Origin: Lethocerus indicus
Taxonomy: Eukaryota; Arthropoda; Insecta; Hemiptera; Belostomatidae
NCBI GenBank assembly: GCA_019843655.1
Contig: JACDQD010000002.1
Location: 16,081,154-16,145,153, forward strand
Length of the DNA: 64,000 bases
Direction: 5' to 3'
Below, in pieces: positions 9,087 to 23,317 of this stretch. Position numbers and translations under genes: made by a program. Numbering within the stretch: the stretch's first letter is position 1; each line of letters starts with the position of its first letter. The notes beneath the pieces are model-generated. The model searched no databases. It worked only from the letters and a program-made list of their open reading frames with translations, and was not told the origin of the DNA.

Positions 9087-11269
9087 TAATTCTTATTTCC
9101 TACCCTGTTATCGGATCACACCTTTTGTCCCAGTTTGATGTTCATTGCTATTACTGACATGGTTTGCCCAATTCAGTAATGTAAAACATTACTGTTAGTG
9201 CATGTTGCATTATAATACAAATGCAAGTAATATTTTCTTTACTTTAGGTTCATATACCGTTCTCTCCTATGTAAACAGGCCTACGTTTAACAATTCTACG
9301 TTTTAAAATACCTCCTAGGCTGTCGGGTAAAACTGGATATTACCGACTCATGGAGTGAGTTGAAACTTTCCAATGAGCAATGGACGTAGGAAGATTTAAG
9401 GCCTGAGAGAGGCGATCAGGGCTCGTGGCAGGGGTTCACAACCACCATTGTCTTTATTATAGCGCTCCAGGTGTCGGTTTCGTTGTTACGCCCGTCTCAC
9501 CTGCTGATTGCAACGGCTTTCAATACGGATATGGATATATGGCGATAACTCAAAGGCAGGCATCCTTCAGACAGATATTCTAAAGAGGCGCAATGTACGT
9601 TTTAATTATAACAGGTACCCTATAATGGTGTCGAATGATTAACCAAAGAAATTATTATATGGTATAAATTAGACACCAGCAATTAATTATATTTCCACAA
9701 GAAAAACCCAGACGGATTTACTTTAATAAGTTGATACTTTAAGAAACTCGTACTACATTTCGCGATTGCGGTTTAACCAACAACCATACAACCTGGAGGA
9801 AACAGATTCATACAAGTGAGAATTATCTGTAACCTCGCAGAACCAAATAGAGGTATCTCTGAATATGCAGTTATGCTTGGAGTTTAATTGCGGATTTTAT
9901 ATTTATCTCCCGCTAAGGAATTTCAATCGGATTCAATACGCAATTGAATTGGAATAAACAACAGACGCTCCAATTAAAACCAGACAACGTTGTCAATCTA
10001 ATTATACAATGCAATATTGACTTACCGATATGTGTACACCGTTAATTGTAATGAGGCCTCTGTGCGTGTGCTGAAAATTATCTGTTAAACAGTTCTTTCT
10101 TAATTAGCCGAAAGTCAAAATGTAGTCTTGTGACTTATGTAGATGAAAAAATAGTGCTCTATTCAGACATTGTGCCAATCGAAATAATTTTATTAATGTA
10201 TTGTTTTTATAATACAGTTCATTATTCAAATTTAATTTTAGAACATCGTGGACGAATTTAATTTTTCCCAATATTTGATCTCTATTTATACAGATCTTAT
10301 TAGCTAATATAATAACGTAACAAATGAAAGGAACGGTGGAATATTTTCTGATCCATTATAATATGGGTCTGTGACTGATTTCATATTATCTTGTCCCGGC
10401 GGTCAAATCAGGCCGGCCGACAGCTGTCTGTCTACGTCTAGGTCCTGATAGTTTTTCTCCCATTCTCGGGGCACACCAATCGGTTACCATTTGAGGCCGC
10501 ATAACTTAATCCGGGCTTTAAATCGTGAGCGTTGTGGGGGTCATCAATTCTACTCAGTGTATCGTATTTCTTATTGTCTGAGCCACACGGCCACAGGGCC
10601 GCGGTACCGGTAACGAGATGGAAATGTGTTCATTCCTCCGCCAATATCCGCCTTCCGCTTAAATTGTAACGTACTGTCGTTGGGACCAGATCTGCATAAG
10701 TTGTTCCAACTCCTAAGCCCCTGAAATATGCGGGCCCGACAGAAGAGTTAGGAAACTTCGAAAAAGGAGTGACCCAATCTAACTAACCCCTATAAATTTG
10801 CGACAGCATATACGAAGGGAAATAAAACGTGCGAGATTAAACCCTACTTTGGCTCGAATATATGATTACCTATCAGTGCATTAAAATAGATAACTGTAAT
10901 CGGCAGGTCGCTTGAAATATAACAAATCAGTTTCTAAGGTACGCCTTTAATTTCAGTAGCATCGCTATTGAATTCGCAGGAATAGTTCTTCCCTGGCAAA
11001 TGATATAACGTTTTCCCTCTGCGAAATTTCTCCCAGCATCATCTCCACATTTATTTTTTCCGGCGCGAAATTTAGGAACGATTTCCTTGCATCGTGGCAT
11101 AAGAGTAGAAACAATATTCTTCCAACTTATGAATTAGCACAGTAAGCAACTTGATAGAATTGAATAATGCTGATGTACTGGAGTAGTAATTCCTGTAATG
11201 TAACCAGAGTGAGCATAATAATATATGAGAGGAATAATAATTAGGATCCTAAAGTATTGATGTCGTTTA
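9087..11269. other. Noncoding stretch with two GC-richer blocks
   Basis: The block at about 9290-9560 carries CATTGTC at 9446. The block at about 10380-10760 has a TTATTGTCTGAG at about 10572. The rest is AT-rich. No coding gene is seen. Confidence 0.5.
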
Positions 11270-12150
11270 ACAGTCTTCTCTGCGGAAACGGTTGAAACGT
11301 GGGCGACAGGGGTTTAAACCTGAGGGAATCCTCACTAAATTTACCAACCTGACTGTATCCCTTTTTTTCCACGCCCTACGGTCGGGGCCCGTAAACTGGT
11401 TGAGATAGTAGGGGGTGAGAAAAAGCTCGGAGCCAGACAGCATGGCTCCTTCTCTCGGCGGGAGGATGCGGCGCGGGCAGAAGAAAAGGGAAAAAATATA
11501 ACACTCGGGCGGTTTTTGTGCGTCGGAACACTTTCGCCCGACGGGTCGGAGTTAGGGTCCGGCAGGTAGCGGCGGGGCGGCTTCCCACCGCACGAATTCC
11601 ATTCATGGGCCCGGGGAGCGGCACAAAAGTGTGTCATTCCTAGCAGGCCAGTAATGGCCCTCCCGGGGCCTCCCTTCACAATGCGCCGCCCCATATTGTA
11701 ATTCAAAACGATGCTCCTACCGAGTCCGCCCGGAGGAGAAAATTCACCCCCTTCCTAGCGGGCACCCGCAATACGGAAGCGGACAAATTACGGTCCTACT
11801 TACGGTCTGTATCTCTCCGGGCCAGCCAGAAAAAATATCAATCCCAATATGAAACAGTATTGATTATGAACCCTTTTCTTGTCGAAAGTTTTACGATTTT
11901 TCCGTCTTCACTCGCCTCTTAGGTCTCGATAGCATTCCGTCAGTTATAAATTCAAGTACTGAAAAAGAGACCTGGTAAGCCCTCTCCCTGCACTGTTACC
12001 GCGAGGTAACAACCCGAGCAGGCGGTAAATTCCTTTGTTATGGGAATTTGATGGTACTTCAAACATTCTTCTTACTTCAAACTCCGACATAAAAGATAAT
12101 GGGTAGGCCGAAAAATAATTTCCTTTTATTTAACGGAAGCCGTACATCAT
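11270..12150. other. GC-rich noncoding block
   Basis: Long overlapping open frames occur on the minus strand (to 121 codons at 11341-11706), but in two frames at once and with low-complexity composition, so they look like effects of GC content. It contains AGGCCAGTAATGGCCCT (about 11646). Confidence 0.4.
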
Positions 12151-12780
12151 TAGACATTAAGGGCTATTAACCCAGCCGCACAGAGAGGGAACAATCGACC
12201 GTTATGCAGTGCACAATGGCTCTAGTTAAAAATTAGCACCGCCCCCCCCCCAGGAGGTGGGAGGGGATGTAATTAATCAGATTTTACGACGAACTACTTA
12301 CACCATTTGTGGGGCCTTTAAGGTGGGGTGAGGCGGTGTCATTAGTGCGAGGGAGGAGGACAAACAGCTTGCCACCCGACAACAATAGGCGTCTCGACAA
12401 TGAGCATTGTTGTACATTATTCATATGAAGTCGTAATTTATGGAGATGCCGGGGAGATTGCGCAGATCCCCGAACCCCACTATCGCACCCCCTTCCACCA
12501 ACAACGATCGGGAAGGGGGAATGAAAAATGAACAATCTTTATTGCATTCTCGAATTATGAAGAGGATTACAATAATAATAAGAGGCGTCGGAAATTTGTT
12601 ATTATACGGGCAAGGGGGTGGCGGAGGTGTAGGGGGACATGAGAGGCTGCGAGGGGATGAGCCCCGGCTGTGGGTGTGGGAAACACGGAAGCCAATAACG
12701 ACAACAGGATGCTATTGCAAAATGGAATGCGCCCGTTGAGAGGGCTATAGAATAACCCGACGTGACAAAGGGGGTGGGAG
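12151..12780. promoter_or_regulatory. Candidate regulatory block with clustered SoxB-type cores and a Su(H)-type site
   Basis: Within 31 bp lie AACAATAGG (about 12380), GACAATG (12396-12402) and CATTGTT (12405-12411). The last two form ACAATG-AG-CATTGT. CACAATGG lies at about 12209. TGTGGGAAA at 12675-12683 fits the Su(H)/CSL consensus YGTGRGAAM. A C9 run is at 12243-12251. Confidence 0.4.
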
Positions 12781-14819
12781 AGAAATGACCAAATATATTG
12801 CCATTTACCGAGAGGGATTTTCTATTAGGTATTTACATTTCAAAATTTAGTTTATTGCTTCTAATCCTTCACAGGCTCAAAGACCGCAGCTCTTTCTAAT
12901 TCGTCACAGTACAAATAACCTATGCTATAATAGTTTTCTATTTGTCTTAGACCTTACTTCAGAAATATATAATTTGAACAAGTTTTTAGGTTGAACTAGA
13001 AGTAACTGTAAAATAACTGTTTATGAAAGCACACAAGAAATTATACCTCTGTCGTTATGCCCAGCGTGTAAGCACGTCTTGTATATCTATTGGTCCTATA
13101 AACATATGTTCAATTATCTACCATTACTGAGAGATTGGTTCCATTTTAATTTTCTCTTCACCAGAATCAATTACTGATTTACGCTCTGGGAGACCATATC
13201 TGCATCAATCTAGGTTAATTATTTGCTTTGAGAAGTGTAACGGTATTATAAGAAGCAAGTCCGGAAGCCTCTAGTAAGATTTTCCGTTTCAAAAGCAACG
13301 ATACAAAATAAAACAAAGTGGAACTATACAGTGGAGTGAACCAGGTTAGACGGAATAAATACTTTTGACAGGAGCATATTTTAAACACGAAACGTTGAAA
13401 GGGGAAAAGTCGGAGGAGAGCGCGAGGTAGAGAGAAACTCCCCGTTATAGGTGGCCATTAATAATAAACATTTATTAGGGTCGGCGGTGTAGGGGTCATT
13501 GTGTGGCGGAGGCCATGATGAAGTGGTTGCCAGCGGATTAATGTATTCAGACAGGAGGAGGCTGCCCGGTCCTGAGCCCGGTAATGACAGGGCCTCACTC
13601 TCACCCGGCATTCAACAACAGACACCAGTATCGACTGAGCCCTGTCTAGAGAAAATGCCTTACTAATCGTAGGAAAAAGCGCGATCAAAAATGGTTTATT
13701 CCACCGAAGATTACAATAAACCGGCCGTAGGGTCATAATAATCGTAATATACCCCACCGTTCTAGTGGCTTAGAGACAATGCCACGCATAGGGCCCTCTA
13801 CTAACATGAAAGTTACTTATTAGTTAATAGAAAGTAATGATCTAATAACCGAGAAAGTATGGCCGAAATTGCATTACTCAAATGGACAGTTTGAACGATA
13901 ATGACTTCATTAATAGTAGATTACACTATTAGTTTTCATTCCGTGGAAAGGAGAGAATGAATAATCTTATTCAAAAGGAAATATGTCAGAAAAAAAGAAT
14001 GAAATAATTTCCACCAAAGTTCCTCTAATTTTTGCTGTATACCGTCTACAAGGAGTGAAAGGAGATATTAGATATTTCAGTTAGAGATATTAAAGTTATT
14101 ATTTTCATAAGAAGAAAGTGGTCAACATTTTATTATAGTGATTATAAAGACAACGGCGCTACAATGTGCGTGTTTGTCACATGTAGTAGGGACTCATGCC
14201 AGGTTGCCTGTCGAAGTGGAAGTACTTGCCAGAATACCGGAGTATTTATCTCATGGCCGGATATAATTGGATCCGCACATTGTCAATGCCATGACTATGA
14301 TAGTTGAATTGAGTGAATTCATCCCCAGTCTCTGAATGCTACAGACATGGAGATTAATAAATTGCATTTAATTATATAATAAAGGAATTCGATATATTAA
14401 GACAACAAACTGTATATATATTGTTACTTGTGTAAGTTATGAAAACAATTCATAATCTCTATAATAATAAACTTAAATTTATTTTCCTTTATTTCAGTTT
14501 TGGGTTAGTTCCAGATATTTATTTAGATAGAGAATAAGCAAATCAAATTAAATCAAACGTGCAATTACTTAAAAAATGTCGAACTGAACCAGCACCAGCA
14601 TAAGAAGTGCGCACGTTCTTATCACTGCTAAACACTCATTCTAAATTGCACAAGAAAGTATTACATGGCCGTGGGGCGTATTTATTAGGTTTCTCAATGT
14701 TTTAAAAGTATATAGTCCACAAACATTGAAAAAAAGGCATGCATTTAAAATAATAAACCATACAACTCAGGTCCCAAGTTATAAAGTGAAGGTACTGAGA
14801 GTTAGATTCTAAACTGGAT
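12781..14819. other. Noncoding stretch with one GC-rich block
   Basis: About 13360-13800 is GC-richer, with GACAATG at 13775. A short GC-richer patch at 14150-14290 ends at CATTGTC 14278. The flanks are AT-rich. No gene is seen. Confidence 0.5.
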
Positions 14820-15340
14820 TTGAACTGGGACTCTTAAAAACCGCTTAAGTGTGGACTTTTCATTGTCGGTTGACGCGTTGGGGCGAACATCTCATCATTA
14901 AAGTGTAAATCCTCCTGTGGGATCGTCACTCCCGCGATTTGTAATTTTACGCCTGTTTTGGCATTAGGTCGGACGGCGTCCTCTACTGGCTGTGGCAAAA
15001 GCTGAAAACGATAAGTCCATTAGTGACAATTATTATTCCTGTTTGAAAATCGAATAGGTGTCTACGGCCGGCGGATTAAAAACTCATTGTCACCGATTAA
15101 ACAACCACCGGGGTTCGATTTTCGTTTCAACCGGGCCTCATTTAATGTTTTTTTCCCCCAGGGCAGACTACAGTGGCGAAAAAGCACCGGCCGACAATAG
15201 GTCTGAAAATGCGTCCACCGTTGGCCGGACAAGTGTTTGAGCTGATGCTTTTTTTCATTTCGGTGGATTCGTCGTCATGCTACGCTGAGCATGTGCCATC
15301 ACAGAACAATTTAAGGGTAACACATCTGACCGTTCGATTA
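14820..15340. promoter_or_regulatory. Candidate regulatory block with SoxB-type cores
   Basis: CATTGTC lies at 14861 and 15085, and GACAATAGG at about 15191. No coding evidence. Confidence 0.3.
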
Positions 15341-15399
15341 GTGATTCAGCGTTCGCACAATTATCTCATGTTCCTTCCTAATTACTTTCTTAATTTAGG

Positions 15400-15400
<1 letters not shown>

Positions 15401-15450
<50 letters not shown>
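15401..15450. repeat. (TA)25 microsatellite
   Basis: Uninterrupted TA dinucleotide repeat of 50 bp. Confidence 0.98.
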
Positions 15451-15453
<3 letters not shown>

Positions 15454-17239
15454 GATTATATATCTTCTATTGTACACTACACCGTAAAACGAATATGTAC
15501 TTGTATATATTGCTTTCATCATTCGAAGAGCATTGTTAAATACGTAGAGAAAGGATAAATTGCAAATAGACCAACCGGAGAGGCGTGGAATATCAATTTT
15601 GGTGAAATGCGTTCATCGTGGTCTGACGGTATTTCCCGGGAGATTTTTTTTTATAAAGAAAAGGAGTCTCGACGAAGTAAGTCTTTCCATACGTATTTTC
15701 CAATCTCGAGAAAATCTTGCAGTTGTACTACACAGTCGCAATGTCTCCGAGACGCCGACCGAAGAGCGGAAAGGTTTTTATCATTGTAGAGGGAGTTCCT
15801 AGCTTTACAAACTAACCTTTCCCCCCTTTACCACAATCCCTCTTGACAATTTCCCAATAGGGAATTACGGCCCCAACAGCGGTAGAATTTTCCAGAGAAT
15901 TATAAGAAACGTTTATAAAGGGATGCCTCAAACTTTTGGAATATTATCACTCGCCTCCATCCCCCATCGCTTGTTTGACCCCATCAATTCTATTGAATTA
16001 TTTAAGGGCAATAAACGTTCTCTATATATGTACCACTAAGGTATGCCTTAGACGTCTCATCATAGTCAGATAAAGATTTGTTGGTCCAATTAAAATTAAT
16101 CTTTTGTAATAAGACGACGCCCAACACTGGATAGTATCGGCCGACAAAAGTACAATAGATCACAATTTAAGTAGTTCAATCGTTAAAACTACGTAAAGCA
16201 CATTAAAAGTACTAGAATATTCGAAGTCCGATTCACATACAGCCAAATATACCGAGCTCACAATGCGCCCCTCGTTAATCGTGCGCGCGGGGAATATTTG
16301 TCGGTGTGCCAACGCGTTACACGGCTGTTCAGTATCGCGTAAAGCTCTCGATGAGAGGTATTCAAATATGCGTGGAAAAAAATTATAAATTATTTTGCCA
16401 CGTAATTTGCAGAATGAACACAAGTAAAAGTGGAGGAAATCTAAACCACAAAGGAATGAGAAAAGTAAGAACAGTGAAGCGTATCGAAATAGAGATTATT
16501 GAGCAACAAAACTCAAAAACACCCTTCGAAACCTGACCTATCCTGAGCATAAATCGATGGAAGCGATTTCAGAATAAGAGCAGTCGATGGCAAATAAACA
16601 AAAGACACTGATTGAATCTGTATCCGGTCCAACGGATGTAGGCCAGCAATGACTGGCTGATCGTAGCGCAAAGGTATTTATCGCCTCCTCCAAATAGAAT
16701 ATTCAGCTTCGCTTCTCTAATGTATACGGTAGGCTTTGTTTTAAGAATGATTTACATCATCGGCCAGAAGCACATCTACGTGACGCCTTTCCAGATGAAG
16801 GCAATTGCTCTTTCCAAGCCTACACTTGCTACCGCTCAACGTCATCAACGAGACATTGATTAGCCATTTAATCTGTGCCAGACTCATCGTTTACTCTACG
16901 AAAGTCGGCTGTAACAACTTACAATAAATAAACGCCTTGCAACCTCACACGAGTAGAGTCCCAACTTAACGACTCAATCAGAACGGAGTATTATAGCCCA
17001 TTTTTTAAAATGTCTGTTTTCAACAAGATTTGTCCCACTAATATTCTCCATGCCAGATAATTTCTCCTGAGTAACGGCACATTGTTTGTAATATCGGCCA
17101 TCGCGGCGTTTTCAACAGTCTTGGAAAAAGATTTTTGGTTGCATATCAGGAGTGCGTATCTTCGATATATACAGTAATTAAATTTCCACGAGCGGGTGGT
17201 TAAAATACTTTATGATATAGAGTAGCCAAAATATTCTTG
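15451..17239. other. Mixed noncoding stretch
   Basis: No gene is seen. A perfect hairpin, GCCAG-CAATGA-CTGGC, lies at 16642-16657. Its loop resembles the CATTG core of the hairpins elsewhere in the window. Confidence 0.5.
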
Positions 17240-17700
17240 AGATAGAAGCTCAGGGGCGGCAGAGGATACAACGGTAAATCTTTGGTCGGTGTGTCAACTC
17301 TTGGTCCGGGGCAGATGGTCCAAACACCTGAAGATTTCGGTCTCTCCTTTTTCCATTGTCGGGATCCGCTATTACAAATGCTAAGCTCCTATCCCTTTGT
17401 GTTTTCCTCTTCGGTTCGGTCTAGTATCCCGGTTCCAACACCACCACCCCCCCCCCCACCCATCCACAGCCGACCCTCCACACCGCGCACCCCTGTCACC
17501 AAACACCTGGGTTTACACTTCCCCGCCGTGTCCCATTGTGTTCCAGACATTACATTTCATTGTTCTTTTCCGCCGGTTTTTGGAAAACCTACGTCCCGGC
17601 CCTTTGTTCGGTGCCGATCTCTCCACAGTAACCCGTAGTCCCCGTTGCTACAATGGAGGCGGTAAAAAAGAGAACACAAACACATCCTTGGAGTAGACCA
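17240..17700. promoter_or_regulatory. Candidate regulatory block with SoxB-type cores
   Basis: CATTGTC at 17354, CCATTGT and CATTGTT near 17530-17565, and ACAATGG near 17651. A C-run with CCACC repeats lies at about 17440-17465. Open frames overlap in several phases and are not believed. Confidence 0.3.
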
Positions 17701-20700
17701 AATATAGGATACATTTTTATGTGTCTAAAGAATAATTCAGATACAAAAGACCAAATATCTTGCGATGTTTTCGATATCCTTAGAAATTCAGCCACATAAG
17801 ATGTTCTAAAACTCGATTGGGCTGAAGAGTTTAAAAATATATCATATAATAATAAATTCAATCGGAATGTTTCAGTTCTGAATTAGTGACTGACCACCTC
17901 AATCAAATTCAATGATAAATATATTACAAATTAAAATATATATTTCGACTTGTTGCTCCAGGTAATCCAATATTTCATAAATTTCTATAAACACAATACG
18001 AATAACATTTTGACTTAGTGAACAAAATGTAGTCATAAATTGAAGAGAATAAAATACTTATATATTAATATTAAACGTATAATATTTGCTTCTTATAGTA
18101 CTCTACATTACAATAGTTTTGTGAGTGGGCAAAATGCTAACCTGCTTGGTTAACTCACATGTTAACTGAGACGGTTCGAGTGCTCATACACCCGGTGTTG
18201 GTTCCCGCGCTTCTGTATACCCGACTCCAATTTAAAAGCCGCCTCCGATCCATTTCATGTAAAGTGTCTGTTCGTCGGCCTCTCGTAAACTAGTCGGCGT
18301 CTCCCGGCCCGGACTGCATTTTAAGTTAGGGAAACATCAAAGCAGCACTTTTTACGACTCGCCTTGTAAGCGTTAGACCGGCTTAGGGCCACCATAAGGA
18401 TACTGGGGCTTCACTATAAAGTTCCACTGTATGAATATAAATGGGCCGTGAATTAGGATTTGACTAATAACAGCCGGCGTTCAGAGGTGGGAGGGGAAGC
18501 GTAAAACGGATTCCGAACGCGACATTTTGTATAACAGTGCAAGTTTGCATCGGACAGTAAACTTGTAACTGCACCTTTTACATTCCAAAGTTAAATGGGA
18601 CCAAATATAAAATGTAATGGAAAACACGAACATTTCTTTTTAAACCACCAGACTATAACCCCTAATAAACGGTGATAACACTGGTTACAAAATATAAGTA
18701 CCTCTGTGCAATACGATATAATGCTTATAAATCCAGTCAATAATTTTTTTACGAATTTATAACGCAGATATTCATATTTGACAAGATAATACTGTCAACA
18801 ACCATTTTAGTAATAATAATTTAACAGGTTGCTGCAGGCAAGCTCATTCTTTCCTGTTCAGTTTCTGGTAACATAAATAACTGGATTATGGGTAAATTTC
18901 GCAAACGGTACTTACCGGTGGTCGGAGAACAAGTTGGACAGAGGGGCAACTGGGCGGATTGTCCGAACAATGGATTGCCGGCTACCGAGAGGAGACTCGG
19001 GCACAATGACCGTTGAGCACCACCGATATTCCCACCCATAGTTGGGCTGATGCGAATAATAACCTGTTTAACTGCTTCCAATAGTCTTCATCGCGATATA
19101 CTACATTAACGCCAAGAAATAATTCGACCTGTGCAAAGTACGCGACAATATGGACTGCTTATGGTATGTCTTCACCTTCTGACTGAGCAGCCAGGAATGC
19201 TATTCGATAATTGGATAGAGTTGAAAAAGCTATCCGAACTATTGAAACAACGCATTAGACAGCAGGATTACTCGAAATTTAAATGCTTATTCTATAATGA
19301 TCTAGTAAATGGTAAAACTTACTAAATCTGAAGTGGAAACATCCTTCAAAAGCCTTTAACTTTCTTATTATATGATATTATTATGATTTGCTGAGTAAAA
19401 GTTTCCTCCCAAATATTAAAAAATCCTTTATATTTCTGTGTTAATAACATTGCTGTTTATTGTAGTAATGTAAGGAATGAATAAAATAGGGAACTTACAG
19501 GAAAATATTGTCCGGAACAAACTTTGAAATTTACCGGATATTCCTTGTAAATATTTGTTCAAATCGAGGGGGATTGTAACTCCTTCTTAAAGTACATTAT
19601 TAACAGTTTAGTGAGTCGAATGTTTGTGAATGCCATCGGTGTACACACTGCAGAGGAGTCCAACAATGCTAATGAACTTATTGTAACGTCAATCTGATTG
19701 ATCGATTCTAAATATAACAATGACACTTGGCTTTGGTAGTAGAACGACCTTGCCCGGATGCAAGACATACGCATCGCTCGTTTATTCTATCACAGTCTTG
19801 AAACTTGTTAATAAAGTTAATTCCGGGGAGAGTAGTTAATTATCTAAATTATATCTGTAACCTGTATTCCAGTAAACCTGCAAAACAGCAATTTTTTTAG
19901 CTGTTCATATATATAAATATGAATTAAATAAAATATTACTCATCCTATATGATACTTGGATTCAGTTATTATTTGTACTGTAGTATGGTAAACTTAGGTT
20001 TCTAATGGCTATTTGTCATGAACATAATGTTAATTTATGTGTTTTGGGGGTCGATGTCCTCCTCATTCGACTACTTGTGAAGCATTTTTTCAGTAATATT
20101 GTGGTAATATATTATTGTCCAAATAGGCGAATGGAGACAGAAAATTGCGCGTGTTACAGTCAACGTATTACTTCAGTTCTAACAATAAGATATATAAATA
20201 TCAGTACATTCCAAAATCTGGAAACTAGTGTCAAGTCTGTTACAATAATACTGAGCTTTTTTACATAGAAAGTGAATGCTTCCATAAGTCCACTCTAAGC
20301 GTTTAAAGGAAATCCAAGTCCATTACCATAACAACGCTAGGAATTAGACGACTATTAAACCTTTAGTAATTCGTTCAATGGATAACAGACACCTAGTTTG
20401 ATGTAATGCCCCCGTCCCATAGCTGTGGATCTAGGTGTGGCACGGACCACTCCTCCGTATACATTTAGGTTTTATTTTCTCTTCTTTTTCTTGTTGTTGT
20501 TGTCATTTTTTATTCTTTTCTCGGCTTTATAAAGCAGCTCTCTACCCGGCCATTTCACAGCGCACGTAAATCTCTGTGACGCACCACAAATTAGAATCAT
20601 TAGATAAAATATCCATGGAGCATTTTTTCACGGACCTTATTTAACTAAAGTGCATTCAATTCAAATTGTTCCGGAAAGTTACGAATTGAATTCATCGTTC

Positions 20701-21289
20701 CCTATTGCCATTCCTCATTCCCAAAATTTCGTGAATTACCATACATTGGAAGTTTATACTGTTCCACGAAATACATTACGTGCTGTGGATTCAAATTTAT
20801 TTTTATTACGTATATTACCATTAATATTAAATTAACATGTGTAATAAAATGTTGATCAACTATTTAGATCACACTACGTGTCGATATTATCAAATTAATG
20901 TTTCATAGTTAATATTAGATTTAGACCCCTGTCCTATGTTTGTTCTTTAGGCAGTTTATTTCCTGTTTTTTAAAACGGTTAATTTATTTCTCATATTCAC
21001 TTCTAGCTGTTAGCATGTAGGCTTCAAACCGGATTTTCGAAGAATAGAAAAATAAGAATGAAGTATTATACGAGTACACATTTAATACAAAATTTAGATG
21101 CACAGTAGTCGGTCGATTGTTACAGAGAACATTTGGAAAATCATTGTACAGCGTGAGGCAATGGGATAACGCTGCAGGCATATAACGGAAAAATAAGAAA
21201 ATGCACCGTAATTACAATATTATTCAAAACACCGCCTTAAATTACTCAAAATAAATGTATTCAAATCCAAGTGTCCACTCGACGTTCGA
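17701..21289. other. Long AT-rich stretch with small GC-richer patches
   Basis: GC-richer patches lie at about 18170-18520, 18880-19080 and 20400-20600. A run near 18140-18165 repeats GTTAAC around ACTCACAT. A 64-codon frame at 19131-19325 has a protein-like look but no ATG and no known motif. Otherwise nothing is recognised. Confidence 0.5.
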
Positions 21290-23100
21290 AGCAAAAGTTT
21301 AATTTAATATTTAACCGGGCGACTGAAACAAGTCGCAGGACATTTGCCTCTCCTCGGTCGACCGGCGAAACCGGTATTTCCAGGCAGGCCAATATTTCCT
21401 TCTGGCGAGGACTCCGGTTATAATTCAGAGGTCGATTTGCAGTTTCATTCGGGCGGAGGGGAGAGCCTCGAAAATTCCTTAATTTAATGCCGGGTAAGGT
21501 CTTGGGAAGAGTTTATCCGGGGAGCAGCGGAGGCCCTTCGGTGTGGAGCGTAATGGTGGAGGAGGACCGCATTCCTGGCCACCCTCCGGTGTGTGTGTGG
21601 GGGATGGGAAGGCGGGGAGTGGAGTGCCGGGGCAGACAGCCTGGTACCACATATCTCCCTCTCGCTCGCTCACCAACACCGACGCGCCCGCTCATTCTAT
21701 TTCCCTCTCACTCTACTATCCCTCAGCACGTCACCTTTCCATGAAACCGCCCCGCCTTCGCCCCATGCTGGCACTATTCCCATTCTTCTTTATTGTTCAA
21801 ACAAATTAACCGCCGTCGTAAAAAAGAGAAGCCTCGCTAAACCCCACAAGGAATCCTACCTGACTTCGCATACGCTACAACAATAGACTTTTTCCCCTTC
21901 ACACGGCTTCTACCTTTCAAAATTTTTCGGATTTCGCCCGTTCTGTGCGGACGTTTTCCGCATTTAGTAATCGCAGAGTCGTACGCGTAGAGGCTTCTCC
22001 CGCTTAATATCAACCATTAATATTAGTAATTATGCCTACTCCGAAGCTATTGCGTTAAACATACCAATCGTTGTGCGGCATTTATTTACAGGGGTCCTTG
22101 GTGAAGGGGACTAGTCGAGGGTGGACATATGGCAAGTGAAACGTGAGTTTGAAAGGTCTATACCGTTACAGCAGATGCTAACACCCTGGGTACGGCGCCT
22201 ACAGCAACAAGTAAACACCGTGTTAGGGGTTGCCGGCAATTTAAATTACAAACAAGTGTGCAAACATTTATCCGGGATCGTTCTGCGACTATGTATAGGA
22301 ATCATGGAAGCTCCAGTTAGAAAATGTACTTATTTCAACAATGTGCCGAATTATTATTCTCGTAAGGCTGTAGCGATTCACGCTTTATAATTTTCAGTCT
22401 GCTAATGAAGCATCCTGTCACTGCTCTGTTATTGCGGTCGAGGACTAAATAGGCGGGTGAAGACGACAAATTACAAGAGCGTTGGAAATTCCAAACCCAA
22501 GGGGACCCACAAAAAACTGACCTAATCATATTCCAGTCTATATCATTTCATTTTATTATATTCCTTCGACATTATTCAAACATTCAGACTCTAAAATAAC
22601 ATCGTTAAGAACTAAAATTTCCTACTGATGTTCGTAGCGCATAATCTAATCTTTCTTATTACATACCTGACACGTATAGATGTACGTTATACCTTACTTG
22701 TTGTACGTTTGTAAATAAATAAAGTCTCGAGAATGTACTTCTGGCTCTCCCCTTGTTCTCGGCTTCCAGACAGCCGGGTACAAGCCTCTTATTAATTGCG
22801 ACTGGTTGGGACGCCTGCTCCGTTAGGTAGGACAGTCGACAATCCATCAAACGACGCCCCTCCGACGCGAGCCTTTTTCTTCGCTCCACCTCCGACAAAA
22901 GGGGGTCGTCGAACAGGGAATCCTCCCACAGAAAGCGGACCCACCCCGGGGAGAAGCCACGGACGTCCTCTGCACGCTCTGCCGGGCCGATTCGCGAGTC
23001 CCAACTGGATCCGTGGGGGAGCTGCCCGCCTGTCCGCTTCCCAACGCACGTTGTTTGTTTTGCGCAATCACAAGGGTAAACTTGATTTCATTATATGATA
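21290..23100. other. GC-rich blocks separated by an AT-rich gap
   Basis: GC-rich at about 21300-22260 and 22740-23100. Open frames on both strands overlap here, as expected from GC content alone. An 89-codon frame at 22121-22390 starts at GTG rather than ATG. I recognise no domain. Confidence 0.45.
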
Positions 23101-23265
23101 ACGGCATCTGTTTTTGAATGCAGAACCTTTACTATGGTTTGGATGTAAATAATATACACTATTGTATGCATTTTTTTGAACGCTCCAGGACAAGCAATGT
23201 GCGACTAGACATTATTTATTAATGGTTTTTCATTATGGAATATCCACAAAATAAAATAATATAAT

Positions 23266-23268
<3 letters not shown>

Positions 23269-23315
<47 letters not shown>
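23269..23315. repeat. (AT)n microsatellite
   Basis: Uninterrupted AT dinucleotide repeat of about 47 bp after an AT-rich lead-in. Confidence 0.97.

Positions 23316-23317
<2 letters not shown>

Noticed and set aside
18121..18180. tRNA or SINE B-box-like GGTTCGAGTGC
   Set aside because: No matching A box or cloverleaf pairing could be drawn.
19131..19325. Protein-like 64-codon frame
   Set aside because: No ATG start and no recognisable domain. It could be a decayed element fragment but cannot be supported.
22121..22390. Protein-like 89-codon frame after a TTTATTTACAG acceptor-like string
   Set aside because: It begins at GTG, has no ATG, no donor with matching phase was found and no family is recognised.
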